Notes under the pieces: model-generated
The model's input: the letters and a program-made list of their open reading frames with translations, nothing else
Told to the model about the DNA's origin: nothing
The model's database searches: none
In this document: one piece after another, positions 10,912 to 22,174 of the stretch
Position numbering within the stretch: the first letter of the stretch is position 1
Layout of the letters: each line of letters opens with the position of its first letter
Position numbers and translations under genes: made by a program
Assembly (NCBI GenBank): GCA_038496445.1
Contig: JALMLS010000015.1
Span: forward strand, 372,001 to 436,000
Direction of reading: 5' to 3'
DNA length: 64,000 nucleotides
Origin: Trichosphaerium sp. ATCC 40318
Lineage: Eukaryota > Discosea > Flabellinia > Trichosidae

Positions 10912-12896
10912 CTAATACAAGGCAATGCCTTCATTGCTTGTACAAACCATGCCGTTTGGTGATGTTATCTTAATAAAATATCAATAAGAAGCACGTGCTC
11001 AGGTCAAAAATAAAATGACTATCTTTACCTTTGTTGGGTTTGGGTTAACTTTATGGCACAGATCAAGCTTTCCTGTTACAGGTGTCTTCCAGTCATTTTC
11101 CAGAAGTCCGCCAGTATCACCAGAATTTGGATTTAAACACCAAAAGAATGTATCAGTAAAGTCAACCTCAACAAGCCAACTCGTGTATGCATCAAGCCAA
11201 ACCTATTTACAGAAAAAAGTCAGAAAAGAAATTATTTCTATAAGTTTATTCGTACTCCGTCTGTTCCACCAAGTTCCCCACCCCATTCTCCTACAACAAG
11301 AGCACTTCCTAATATATCAAGTTAGCTCATGCACAAAGAAAGTTTACCTTTAACCACCTGTTAAGTTTCTGACAAAGCCGTAATGAGTTGTCCATATTTT
11401 AGGCATGTTTTTTGGGAACTCTGGTACACTAAAGTATGGCATATTGTACACTGATGGACCGTAGCAATGTGGTGAGTATACAAGCTTTTCCTTTTTAGTT
11501 AGGTTGACCTCTGCAGAGTGTACACCGAGGAGATCTTCACCCCTACAGCGCTCCGTTAAAACGACATGTTGATAACAATCCATGCTTCAACCACATGGCC
11601 GACACTTACCAAAAGCATCCATCTGCGCAAGGAGGACCATCATCGTTTCCTTCTACGAATATGAGGTACCTTTTAGTCATAAGTTAGCGAGATGAAAGTT
11701 CATCACAACGCACTTTGAGCCGTTTTCTGAACTATGTATGTGATTTCCAATACGTGCTGCTGCTTTATCCCAATCAGTTTTTAAGTTACCTGTATTCCAA
11801 GTTGAAGCAAAGGGCTCGTTCTTCAGATCAAAGGCAACAACGTTCCATTGGTCTGCATACCTTGCCATAAGAATATCCTTAACAGTATTGAAGTAAGCGA
11901 TACAGCATAAGAAACAAATCTTAGCTGGTTGAACGTACCCATCCTTTGAGTACAAGCGATTCAGGGTGTTCAGCGTTGTACCATAAACCGTCCTGAGATG
12001 CAGAACCTATTAATGTGAATGAAAAAGATTGCTTTGAATTGAAAAACGGGAACAGAAAGCATAAAAGCAAGGTATTAATTCTTTGTTTTTGGTGTACTTG
12101 CCTGCTTCAAAGGAGTGCATGTCAAACATTATCAAGATACCGTTCTGAGCTGAGTATTCGACGATCTTATCCATCACTTGCCACGAGTTAAGCCTAGTAC
12201 AATAAGAATGGAAACGAGTAACATTGGGAAAAAATAGTGCTTTTTCCTTTTTAGACAGAAACATTGTGAGGTCACCTGACATCTTGTAAACGCGTTCATA
12301 TTTTACTGCGCTAAGATGACAGGCAACCTCCCAAGAGGTTTTGAACACGTGTCCAAGAACTGGACCACAAAAACCTAGGCGAACTGTGTACATACCCTTT
12401 CAAGTCTTCGTTCATTTTGTAGTAGTTAATAGTGGTAGGCACTGAGTCATTGCTAAGTATCAAATCTAGAAACATACTCGTTTATACTCGTAAACTTACT
12501 CAAAAGCGTAAAACACGTACCCAAGTAAAAGGGAAGGCGCATCGCATTAAATCCATTAGATTTAGCAAAGTCCAAAAGGAACTTGTAATCTTTTGTTTTG
12601 TTTAGTCACGTGACGAATTGTAAATCTCTTGTACCTGCTGCCCATAGACCTTGTACTGTATTATCACTTGTTTCAAAACCAAACCAGCTGAATCCTTTGA
12701 GGTGAAAGCGTTCACCGTTAGCAAAAAGGAAACCTCCTTTTGTTGTTATTTCAAACGTCTCTTGGTTATTACAAGCACATTGTACAGCGCTCTAGAGGAA
12801 AGTCACGTGAGAAAAATAAACAAATAGAGCAAATAAGGATAAACAAAACGTACTAGTAGCGCTGCGAAGATGAGTATTATGGATAGAGGTTTCATG
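10912..12896 (-). CDS. secreted GH5-family endoglucanase (cellulase)
   Basis: Twelve exons (minus): 12855-12896, 12635-12791, 12521-12589, 12396-12465, 12102-12193, 11939-12006, 11714-11877, 11610-11669, 11358-11542, 11256-11308, 11029-11202, 10912-10968; 396 residues, all phases closing. It should hydrolyse beta-1,4-glucans outside the cell. Exon 1 is a hydrophobic signal peptide. GH5 landmarks are LKGFSWFGFET, FNAMRLPF, MFDMHS, FDLKNEP (acid/base Glu), VYSPHCYGPSV and VVGEWGG (nucleophile Glu), then FFWCLNPNSGDTGG. The intron 12007-12101 has a GC donor, GCAAGT. Subfamily and substrate are not determinable by eye. Confidence 0.93.
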
Positions 12897-13001
12897 TAGG
12901 AAATGTCGCTTTACAACTCTAAATGGTGCGTGTAGTTCACAAAAGTACATCCGTTGACCGGACAACCAATAAACAAAGAGAAGGGAACGCAGTAGATAAT
13001 C

Positions 13002-13762
13002 ATGACTTTCATTGGTGTATCAGTTGAGCAAGCGTTAAAATACTATCGTGAGAGCCACAAAGAATACTTTGGTAGTATTAAGGGAGAAAAAAACGAAATA
13101 TTTATTAAACAAATTGATAGTATTTTAAACCTTACAGATGATACTGATAGAGTTCATGTTGCTACATCATGTCACTTTACGGCTGATATTATCCATGATA
13201 TTGTTGGATTCAAACAAGTTACGGGGGCAGCATCGCTTTTGAGACAGTTTCGAAAATTACGACATTTTTGATTTTTGATATTTACGGTATTTCCAGAATC
13301 TTTGAGACGTTTTTACTCACCTCAGAACCGTCTTAACCAAAAATTGTTATTATGAACATTTAACTAGTATTCTATACTTATAGGCTTAAAAACCATTTTG
13401 CGATTCGTTCGTGCTGTGCGGAGGACAGTCAAAGCAATTTTTTTTCAAAACAAACTTTTTCAACAATTTCTGAAACTGTCTCAAAAGCGATGCTGCCCCT
13501 GGTTAACATTCTCAATGACATGTTATATTAGGAAGTGCAAGGCCATTATGAAAAAAAGTGTAATTAATTTGCGATTCAACGACAAAGGAGCTAAGGCAGT
13601 GTTCACACTATTATATTAGCAAATACAAATGTTACAGATGAAGGTATCAAAGCACTAAAGGATCATATTAACTACATGAAATCTTATGTAAAAGAATGTT
13701 ATACTTTACAATACAACTTCACGTTGTGTTGTATTGGCTGTCTCATTGGTTGTCGAACCTAA
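13002..13762 (+). CDS. hypothetical protein, exon structure unresolved
   Basis: A clear first exon starts with ATG at 13002 and encodes a mostly helical, charged segment (SVEQALKYYRESHKEYF, NLTDDTDRVH). Downstream, frames with plausible coding are ETVSKAMLPL near 13475-13510 and VTDEGIKALKDHINYMKSY at about 13632-13690, ending at a TAA at 13760-13762. I could not join these without a stop or a very short (about 30 nt) intron, so the gene may be decayed or use non-consensus splicing. No family is recognised. It runs convergently into the GPCR gene, whose stop is only 18 bp away. Confidence 0.3.
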
Positions 13763-13780
13763 TACTTAGCGTAAACAATA

Positions 13781-16700
13781 TCAAACGGACACAGCATTAT
13801 TTGTACCATTGCTGGTCGTAGAAGCTTGACATCTCTTAACTTTCTGGCTGTGACTTGCTTGTATCGCATACTTATGTCCAAAAAGAGCTATTATTGTAAA
13901 CGCTTTAAAGAATAAATTAGTTGCTTATCATGGAGTAAATCACGTACCTGTTCCTGCCTGTATAAGTAAAGCTACAATCAAGAATGATGTAAAACGCTCA
14001 AGGTTTGCAAATGATAAAGCAAAGGCTATCAAAGCGAAAAAGAATATGTTGTAGATTGAGAAGAATATTACTTTTGACTCGTTGTAGCGTTTAATTGGAA
14101 TCAACCTAACACGGAAAGCAATAACACAACCTACTAGAAGCAGTAATGCCTAGCGCGAGTGAGAAATATTCTTCATTGTTAACGGTGTGCAGTGTTAACG
14201 GTGTGTTAAGTTCGAAGCTTTGAGCGCATGAAAGTTACTTACATTGGTACCAATGATGAGGTATAGAAAAATCTTGTACACCAAATCTTCTTTACATTGA
14301 TAATAATTAAGGCTTTTACGAAGCTCATCAACAATGATGCGCTCTGTTTTGTATGATCCAACTATACTCTTAAAGAAAAGATATCAGCGTCGGCTAACGG
14401 AGAAAACAATTAGGTTAAAAGTACCATGATAATGAGTAAGACAAAATGCACTCCCAAGAGCGCTGCGACCCACATGAAAACTTTGAAGTTTGAGATACTG
14501 AATACTTCTGTGCTCTTGTTCCTCCACAGTCTCTCAACCCTCAACGTTTTTGCGAAAAAGGGCCTTGATAAATGTCAGACTGAATACTAGCTTTTACTTT
14601 TGTCTCGTACCCAAAGAGAAGTATAAAGCCAATGTCGACCATCCATACACGTGCTATACAAGTGAATTCTGATACAATATTTGGCATAAAAAGGAAGGCA
14701 CTAAAGTAAAGAATAATGCTCCCAAGAAGAATGAACCACAGGAATAAAGGAGATGACGCCTTGAAAAGAATAATTAGGTACAACAAACGATCGTTTTTGT
14801 TGTGTCAGGCTTACCATAAATAGGTTTCTTGTGCGCTTTGTGAAAATACGTGTAAAGTATATAAACGCCAAGAATATCGATAGCAAGATGCTCATGAAAG
14901 CAAGAATAATCGCCACAACAGTTACAAACACCTCACTCCAATGTCCTAAATAGGAAAAGTTTAACTAATGCGTTGTTCATAGGAAGGTAGGAGATCTTTT
15001 TGCGTACCGTATTCTTGCTTGAAAATACGTTCTTTCCACGTAGGCATAGGATAAACGAGATCATGAGTTTTAAGACGCTCTGGAGCAATAACTTCTCTTT
15101 TTCCATTTATGTATTGAACGAAAACTCCTTCTCTTTGCTGAACTTGGTCTGCTCCCCATGAATAACGGCCTGCTATTGTATCAAGCTTCATTGAGAATAC
15201 AGCTCTATATAATTCATCTTGGAATAGCAAGAAACCAGCACTGTCAACATTCTCAGTATCCTTACAAAAGTCTTAAAGTGGGTTTGAAGAAAAAAGTCAA
15301 CTGCATTACATTTGCACACGTGCACTCTTTGGTGGTATCAATACTTAGACGACCATTTTCATCGACCTAAATAAACTATCAGTACAACGGCATAAAAAAG
15401 ACAATCACGTTATTTTGTTTTCTTTTGGTCACGTGCCTCAAGTGCATGATCTTTTGCTACCTGTTCTATTCCTTCTTTGACCAGTATTGAAACAATTAAT
15501 GCATACAGATGAAGCTCTGAGGCAGTGACATTAAATCGTTCATATATATCTGAAGTAAACTGGCTCATTGTGCCATAAGTAGTAGCGGAGTAGTCTACAG
15601 AAGGTTCAAACTACAAAAACTATTTTTAGATGACGGTTTTTTTTGATTTTTTCAATTGTTTCGTACAACAGCTATGCCTGATCTGAATTCTCTTAGGTCT
15701 CCATCTATATCCTCTGCAGTGAGAGGAAGTTCGCTTACAAAAGCTACAGAATGAGACAATGAGTTCAGCAATTTGGGAACTGACAACGTACCTTTTGGTG
15801 TATAGTCTATTTCTTTAAAGTAGTTCATAAACGCGTTACCAGTGCGTGCTACTGACATACAAAATATCCAAACATCTGGATCCTCTTCTATGACTATATC
15901 AGCAGTATCTGTGATATTTTTCAAATATGTTGCACTGTAGTCTTCGATGGCTAATCCTGACCTAATGGAATATGCTTGATAGAAAGTTTGAGCGAAATAA
16001 AACCACGTAATACTCTTTTTCTTCACAAAACGCCGAAAACGCGTACTTCTTGTAAGAGGTACAGCATGACGTCCAACAATATTAAACGCATTATCTGTAA
16101 GATACTCTTCGAAAGTTGGACTAATACATCTACTAGCAGCTTCTTCGGCATAAACCAAACTAACATTCTTCGCTCCAGCAAGTCGCAACGAAGATAATGT
16201 AACGCTAGTTTTTAAGTTGAGAAAAAAAATTTTCGTTTCCAAACACAATAATGCCTTTTTCGTTTATCACGTGCGTAGGGATTTCAAAATAGAAACGCAA
16301 AAAACTTTATTACGGTTTGCGTACCTGAATAGGTTTTCGCTTGGTGTAATTATAGAAAGAGAACGTCTAGCACTACCAAAACTAGTGCCAATCCAAAAAA
16401 CTAACTTGTATTAGCGCTACCATCTTCTATCTCACACAACACAAACTTGAACCAAAAAAAAATAACCGTACATCCCGCTAGTTTATTTTCTTCAAGTATT
16501 GTAGCAGCAGCTTTAGAGTTTGTTGTACTAAAAGGACCATAAAATATAGAGGCAGTTTTATCTTTGACGTATTCACTATATAACTTCCTTACAGTTGTTA
16601 TATTGCCACCGTCGTCATCTACTTTAAACTTGAAGTGGAGGTTTAATGTCTTGTCATTTTTGTCTTTTATCTAAATAGTAATTTAACTAACAGCTTATGA

Positions 16701-17005
16701 CTTTCGGTCATACTACAACAGGGTTACGTTCAACCCATTCTTCGACATACTCAAGTCCTTGCCTTGAAAGAAGAGTTTTTAGTTTACTTTCTTACCAAAT
16801 AGTATTATTACCTAGCTGGTTCTGCGATTGCCCCTCTAAAGATTCTACTTGAAAGTGGTAACGACACTCCTAATAAACCGTCAATTTTTTGAAACACGTG
16901 ACACAGTTTTCGTTTTCTCAGACGTATTGTGATGTTCCTTATTTCGTTCGCCTCTATTATGGTTATAAAACACACAAGAAACAATACGAGAATATGTGGC
17001 CTCAT
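13781..17005 (-). CDS. class C (family 3) G-protein-coupled receptor with extracellular ligand-binding domain
   Basis: Sixteen exons (minus): 16924-17005, 16812-16869, 16714-16762, 16472-16670, 16325-16400, 16007-16204, 15667-15961, 15461-15610, 15318-15366, 15008-15271, 14815-14945, 14611-14759, 14425-14563, 14243-14368, 13948-14149, 13781-13902; 762 residues, all in phase. A signal peptide (ILVLFLVCFITII) precedes a venus-flytrap/periplasmic-binding-like domain (FYGPFSTTNSKAAA, GAKNVSLVYAEEAA). Seven membrane segments follow. IARVWMVDIGFILLFG with AKTLRVERLW (TM3/loop 2) and YNESKVIFFSIYN (TM6) match class C receptors, with a GABA-B-like ESK segment. The ligand is unknown. Intron 16007/15961 is a stop-free 45-mer, so 15 residues are optional. 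Confidence 0.88.
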
Positions 17006-17148
17006 TTGATGTTCGAATAGAAGAATGTTGATTTTTATTGAATGCTACAAATCTTTTAGTTTGTGAACTACGCAGTTTTTACTTTAGAGTAAACACGACA
17101 TAGTAATGTTCTCAAACTACTAATATTTACACTGTTGAATAAATCAAG

Positions 17149-17314
17149 ATGAACACCAAAAAGACAAAGTTTATTCAAGCAGGCGCAGATGAAAGTGGTA
17201 TTTATCACAATGAAACGCATTACAATACCCCAGTTAGAAAAACATAGTTACAATGAGAAACTGCACTTACGTTGTAAGCACTTTCGTGAGGAGTTAAAGG
17301 ACAGTAAGTTGTGA
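17149..17314 (+). CDS. possible small basic protein (41 aa)
   Basis: Two exons, 17149-17197 and 17238-17314, join in phase across a 40-nt intron (donor GTATTT, acceptor GTTAG). They give a Lys/Glu-rich 41-residue peptide beginning MNTKKTKFIQAGADES and ending KDSKL. No domain is recognised, and there is no signal or membrane segment. It stands alone between the divergent GPCR promoter and the MORN-like pseudogene. The case rests only on the open, splice-compatible frame. Confidence 0.35.
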
Positions 17315-17895
17315 TAAATAATAAGCAGCGTTTTTAGTTGAAAAAACTGTCACGTGTAAAATGCAGTTGAGCACATATGGGTGGTTAGAGCAGAAATAAC
17401 AAGCGTTTACATACCTTTTTCCAGTGTTATCTGTTGTAGACATCAGTGGCAACGTATATGTTGCTTGGAGAATGTTAAAAGTGCAGACTAGCAGCGCAAA
17501 ATTGTTGGACAAATTCGGTATAATAATTTCTTGAACGTGTTAAAACATTGCGCAGATTGAGCGGTTGGTGTTACTACTGTACATATCAGTAGCACAGGTT
17601 TTGCTTAAAATATTACTTTCGCAGGTGTGAGAAATTAAGACAATCAGAGAAATTGCAAGGTCTATGTATCAATAGAATGTTTAGTAGCAATTTTATTCTA
17701 TGAACAGCTAGGCGCCTTAGAAGGCATGCAAAGCATTTACATAAACTTCACACTAAGTTTTGCCGGAGGGTTCCATGTAAGGACCAACTTTACTTTAACA
17801 AACTGAGCAAGTAATCGGTAAAGCCAAGCTCTCCTGGACGAATAATTATGTCATTTTCTATTTGACCATAAGCAATAACTGGTATTTTGATTCAG
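17315..17895. other. intergenic
   Basis: No gene recognised. A minus-strand ORF (17294-17512) lacks an ATG and usable downstream splice sites. One CACGTG occurs at 17352. Confidence 0.5.
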
Positions 17896-18495
17896 CTATG
17901 ACAGATAATTAGCTTTTTCTTCCATACTACATTCAGCATAGTTCTTTTTCAATCTACCATCCTTATGATACATTTTATACTCGCCGGACTTCCCATTAAC
18001 ATAAGATTGGAGTGTATACAGCTTACCATTTGTTCTCCTAAACCTTTTGCTATCTCCATGTATCTTACCGTTCTTATAAAACCTGTGTTCATGTAGGAAT
18101 CCTTTGATTGTCCATGTCTTGAACTCACCATTAAGTACATCATCGATGTAATGACATTGCTTAATCTGAGAACCTCCTTTCCTCCATGTTTTAAGAACTC
18201 CTTGTTGAGCCCACCAGAATAAAACCTTTCGGCCACTTTCTTACCACCGTTGTATCTCATCCATTTACCTTGTTTTTTCAGCTCATTGTCAAACCTTGAG
18301 CACAATGCGGCTTGTTTGGATAGTAATGGCCATTTAAGGTAGGCACTACAATCCAAGTCCATAATATCAAGTTGCAACTCCACTGGGAGCTGAAGAAGAC
18401 TCGTTTTCTCCCGTTTTTGCTTTCTGGTCCTCTAATTAGCGTTAAAACACGGTACAATACCTATATCTCTCACGTACTTTTCGCACCGCTGTCAT
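17896..18495 (-). pseudogene. frameshifted, truncated copy of the MORN-like repeat gene
   Basis: Exon 1 (18478-18495) and an exon reading down to a TAG at 17896-17898 reproduce the intact gene at 52456-53715. There is the same N-terminal LLxLPxELQLDIMDLDCSAY segment and near-identical text through FYSGGL. Near 18205-18212 one base is missing relative to the other copy (GGGCTCAACAAGG against GGACTGAAACAAGG). The original frame then gives unrelated residues to a stop at 17949, whereas the +1-shifted frame continues the repeat (KTWRKGGSQIKQC, EHRFYKNGKIHG, DGRLKKNY) to the TAG. It is also much shorter than the intact gene (403 aa). A sequencing error is the main alternative to a true pseudogene. 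Confidence 0.75.
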
Positions 18496-18536
18496 GCCGT
18501 TTCTTATTTTTTCAACCGAAGAAAACTCATGTTTTT

Positions 18537-18764
18537 TCATTCCAATACAATCACCGACATGGAGAAAAGTTTACGGAGAAAACCAACTGCTAGTTGACCG
18601 GACAAGTCAAATGGTAAGTGTAAGTCTTTGAAAATGTGTTTGATCAGCTTCCACGTGTTGTCATCGAGTTCGTCTTTAACGGGTTTTTTATCTGTAACAA
18701 CTGGCCATTCGAGTGTGTAGGTTTCTACCCTTTTTGGTGCGCAGCAATTAAATGACTGCCACAT
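18537..18764 (-). CDS. hypothetical protein or orphan exon (75 aa)
   Basis: An ATG-initiated frame of 75 residues (MWQSFNCCAPKRV at the start, SMSVIVLE at the end). The middle is charged and helical (KDELDDNTWKLIKHIFKDL). No splice partner or family is recognised. It sits between the frameshifted and intact MORN-like genes on the same strand and may be a remnant. It holds one CACGTG at 18652. Confidence 0.25.
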   Translation of the reverse strand: MWQSFNCCAPKRVETYTLEWPVVTDKKPVKDELDDNTWKLIKHIFKDLHLPFDLSGQLAVGFLRKLFSMSVIVLE

Positions 18765-18883
18765 AACCCTAAAGTACAAAATCTCATAGATGTATGGAGC
18801 CAAAATACATGCATTTTACTATTTGAGAGTGGGTTTTAAAGTCTCTGACTAAACAACACAAATTGAAGGATAAGACAAACTAT

Positions 18884-19744
18884 TTAGTACGTTTCAAAGT
18901 CTTGAGTGTCCATATTGTACTGTGAAACTAACAATCCTTCTTTCCAATGCTTACAAATTCCTACAGATTCCCCATTATCGTAATTAGCCTCAATCCTAAG
19001 AGTGCCATCTGTTCTCCATTGCTTACTAGCACCATGAAGTTTACCACATTGGTATGTACATTTTTTGAATAAGATGCCATTTGAATGCCAAGCTGTAAAT
19101 GGTCCATCCATTTCACCGTTTACATAATTAGTATCAACAATGAGTGTTCCGTTGTCATGCCAACTTTGGTAACGTCCTTCAAGCTTATCTTGTTTGTAAT
19201 GACACCTTCTACTAAGCCTTCCATTGTTGTACCATTGTTCAAGTAAGCCATCTCGCTTGCCATTTACATTACTACAAGACATCAATAGTTGTCCATATTC
19301 TGACCAATCCTTACTCTCTCCGTGAGGCAAACCTTCCTCATATTGCCTAAGTAACTTCTGTTGTCCATTGGTATACCAACTTTTAGTAAGCTTTCCATTT
19401 CTGTAAAGAGAACTATGAAACAACGCTCCACCTAGCTCCCACTCTTTGAACTCTCCATGTAGTTGTCCAAGTTCATAGTGAGAACGTCTAAATACGTCAC
19501 CTGTGCCATAATACTCAATACTAGGCCCGTGAAGTTTCCCGTTCTCAAAGTAAGCAACACGAACAAGAAAACCTATGGATAGCCATTTTTTGAATTTTCC
19601 ATGTTTTTTAAGGTCTGTTGTAAACCTTGACGTTGTTGCTAGTTCCCAACATAATAAAGGCCACAGTATGAATAAATCATCGTCTAAATCGGTTAGAATG
19701 AAGTGTATATCAACTGGAAGTTTACAAAGACTAATACTGGCCAT
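18884..19744 (-). CDS. MORN-like (YwqK-type) repeat protein with F-box-like N-terminus
   Basis: A single exon of 286 residues. I chose the ATG at 19744 because the longer frame starts only with TTG. The N-terminus (LCKLPVDIHFILTDLDDDL) resembles the LPxELxxxI start of F-box motifs. It is followed by about nine repeats of roughly 23 residues of the form YxxGKxxGxxxxWxxNGxLxxxxxY (for example GKLHGASKQWRTDGTL). Such repeats occur in MORN-like proteins and bacterial YwqK proteins, and their role here is unknown. The gene is divergent from the RFTS-domain gene, 138 bp away, and is paralogous to 52456-53715. Confidence 0.85.
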   Translation of the reverse strand: MASISLCKLPVDIHFILTDLDDDLFILWPLLCWELATTSRFTTDLKKHGKFKKWLSIGFLVRVAYFENGKLHGPSIEYYGTGDVFRRSHYELGQLHGEFKEWELGGALFHSSLYRNGKLTKSWYTNGQQKLLRQYEEGLPHGESKDWSEYGQLLMSCSNVNGKRDGLLEQWYNNGRLSRRCHYKQDKLEGRYQSWHDNGTLIVDTNYVNGEMDGPFTAWHSNGILFKKCTYQCGKLHGASKQWRTDGTLRIEANYDNGESVGICKHWKEGLLVSQYNMDTQDFETY

Positions 19745-19882
19745 TCGTTGATTTGATGGCAGTACAATCAAAAATAGCGCGTAATTCAGTCAGAAACAGT
19801 CTTCGCGCTCTTTTTTGCTTTTAAATCTGTTCTTACCCGCCAAGCTCATTCCATTGATCAATAACAGCGTCTGGGCGATCTC

Positions 19883-22174
19883 ATGGGTAGCGAAAGCGAA
19901 ATTCCACCAGGTTTCAGCTATTCTCGGTCAGATGAAGAGGGAGATTTGTATAATCTTACGAACTTTACATTCGTAGTCAATAAGGATCGTAAAAAGGTTT
20001 CGTTGGAGCAATTAGAGGAACTTTACAGAAATAAACATAAAGTATTCGGTAAAGGCACCCTTGCGCCACAAATAGGCCAAACAACGCTTCCTGGAACAGG
20101 TACAGAATATTTAGAGCCTTTACACATTTATATTGCCTTAAAGTGCTCAATTGTAACCAATAGCGCGTCATGACATCCATCTAACAGAAGTTTTGGAATG
20201 GAGCGTTGAATTTGGGCCAAAACTAGCAGAATGCGCTATTTGGATCAGAACTGTATTTGGATGGTAAGTAAGAGCTCTGTGCAATTATTACGAAAGTCTC
20301 CGACATTTTTTCCGATTAGGTACCGATTAATAAGACCTGATAAAACATATGAAAGGGTTTACAGACCTCTGTGGAATAAAGTATTCGTTATGATGCACTT
20401 GTATATTACAGCAAAATCTCAGATTGGTTTGCCTGAAGTACTACATAAGGTTAGTCCATAGAGTAACTCATATCTTCAACACGTGTCATTTCTTCTATTT
20501 TTGACATTTGACTCAATTGCAATGTGTCAAAATTATTAGAATTCTTAAGGTTATTTTTCCCCTTTTTTTTTGTGTTGTACTACTGGTAGTACGCTATAAT
20601 TTTGTATGTTGGGAATTTATTTATTGTGTGCTAGTTACAACATAGGCATACTTCAATATGTAGAGAAGATGTATTCCGTTATTGGACGTTTATTGAAGGG
20701 CATTTGAATAATCCAAATAAGTCTTCATCAGAAAAACGAATATTTCAACAACTCGTACGCTGTCACTGTCTATTTATTTATCCAGTACTATGTTCATAAT
20801 ATTCTTAGAAAAGAGCAGCAAGGTCATGGCAAAAGCAAAATAAGGGTATGTTTAACGCACGTAGATTTATGTTAGGTTTCGAAAGGTTTTTCTTTCAGAT
20901 TGCATCAAGATTGTCACATTTTGGGCCGTCTTTTTGGCTTTCACCGACAAAATATTTTGATAGTCTTCGTATTGCCGTGAGTTAGTTGCTAATGTTTTGT
21001 ATTTTGATTTAGATAAAAAAACAGCAATGATTCATTATCCGCTTTATTTGGACGAAAGTCAAGCAAAACCTATTACGTTAACACAAGGGAAGCCTGCTAT
21101 TGTTGTTGCAAAAAAATCTACATTGACCAGTAAAAAGAGAAAGAGAGATAATACACCAGTACCAAAGTCTAAGGCTCCACCGAAAAAAAAAAAGAAAAAG
21201 CTTGAAAAGCAAGAAATTGATGATGACAAACCATATTTCGCAAAGTTGGTTAAAAATGCTTCCATGCAAACAAGGAATAAGCGTGTTTCTTCATCAACAC
21301 GAAAAGGTACAACTTATCCGACCCACGTGTTTATCACGTGATATCGAAAAAAAAAAAGGAAAAAATTTTATTGACTTTCTTCTTTTTTGGAATAGCTGTT
21401 ACTGCTGATATATTGGCACGTGTTAATCCAAAGCTATTCAACAAAGATAAAAAACTAGAGTGTTGGAGATGTGGACTCACCTTTCAACATTTATTGGGTG
21501 ATGGCTTGTATAAGTTTATTGAACACCTACATATGCACAAAGGCTTACTCTCTGGTTCCCTATACGAAGACCAACGCAAGGTAACAACATCCTTTATTCA
21601 CAATCATTGCATCTATCTTACTTTTGTTCTAGAGGTTGAGGTTCACAAGTGTTTTGAACCAAATGCGGATAAGGAACATTATTGAGAGTGTCTTATCTAC
21701 CACAGCTGATCAACATATGATTGCTGAATTTTACGCTAAACCTATTGTTGAAAAAGAAACAGTTGAGTATAAACCTTTTAGACTTGGTTCATTTCCATCA
21801 AAAGGTAGTGGTATACGAAAAGTGATACAGGTTCGTTGCAATATTTTTTGCAAATCTCACCTAGTGCAAACCAAGCAAAACGAAAATCCATTGATTATTT
21901 ATTATGTGTAACAGTAGCATACAATGCACAAAACCTTGCTACAAGACCTTTTTACTGAGCAATTACGTAGGATAGAATTGATGCTGGCGAAATTGTTGTT
22001 AAAAAGAAGAGCGAGTTGAACGAATCAACTACCTCTTTAGTTAATGATGGTGGCGATGTCCCACAAGCTAATATAGAAACTAACAAAGACAAGACAGAAC
22101 AAACGTTCCCTTTATTTGATGACGTTGTTGAAACATCATCACCTGACCTCGAGTTTCTAGACTTTGGCGAATAA
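19883..22174 (+). CDS. DNMT1-RFD (RFTS) domain protein with Lys-rich linker and CxxC-HxxxH finger
   Basis: Exons 19883-20099, 20164-20263, 20320-20449, 20635-20754, 20809-20968, 21013-21306, 21396-21580, 21633-21830, 21971-22174; 535 residues, all in phase. LYNLTNFTFVVNKDRKKVSL and the later WSVEFGPKLAECAIWIRTVFG plus WYRLIRPDKTYERVYRPLW match the replication-foci-targeting domain of DNMT1-type methyltransferases, which targets chromatin through ubiquitinated histone H3. A Lys-rich NLS-like run (KKKKKK near 21183) follows, then a CWRCG...HLHMH putative zinc finger and an acidic C-terminus. No methyltransferase catalytic motif follows. I infer a nuclear, chromatin-associated protein. Confidence 0.78.

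Noticed and set aside
16801-16812. A 25-nt ultra-short intron in the GPCR gene
   Set aside because: A longer 49-nt intron ending TTTCAAG (exon 3 from 16762) closes the phase and gives a better alignment.
18884-19744. Bacterial toxin-antitoxin origin for the MORN-like genes
   Set aside because: YwqK-type repeats also occur in eukaryotes. The genes carry F-box-like starts, one with a spliced intron, and no partner toxin is nearby.
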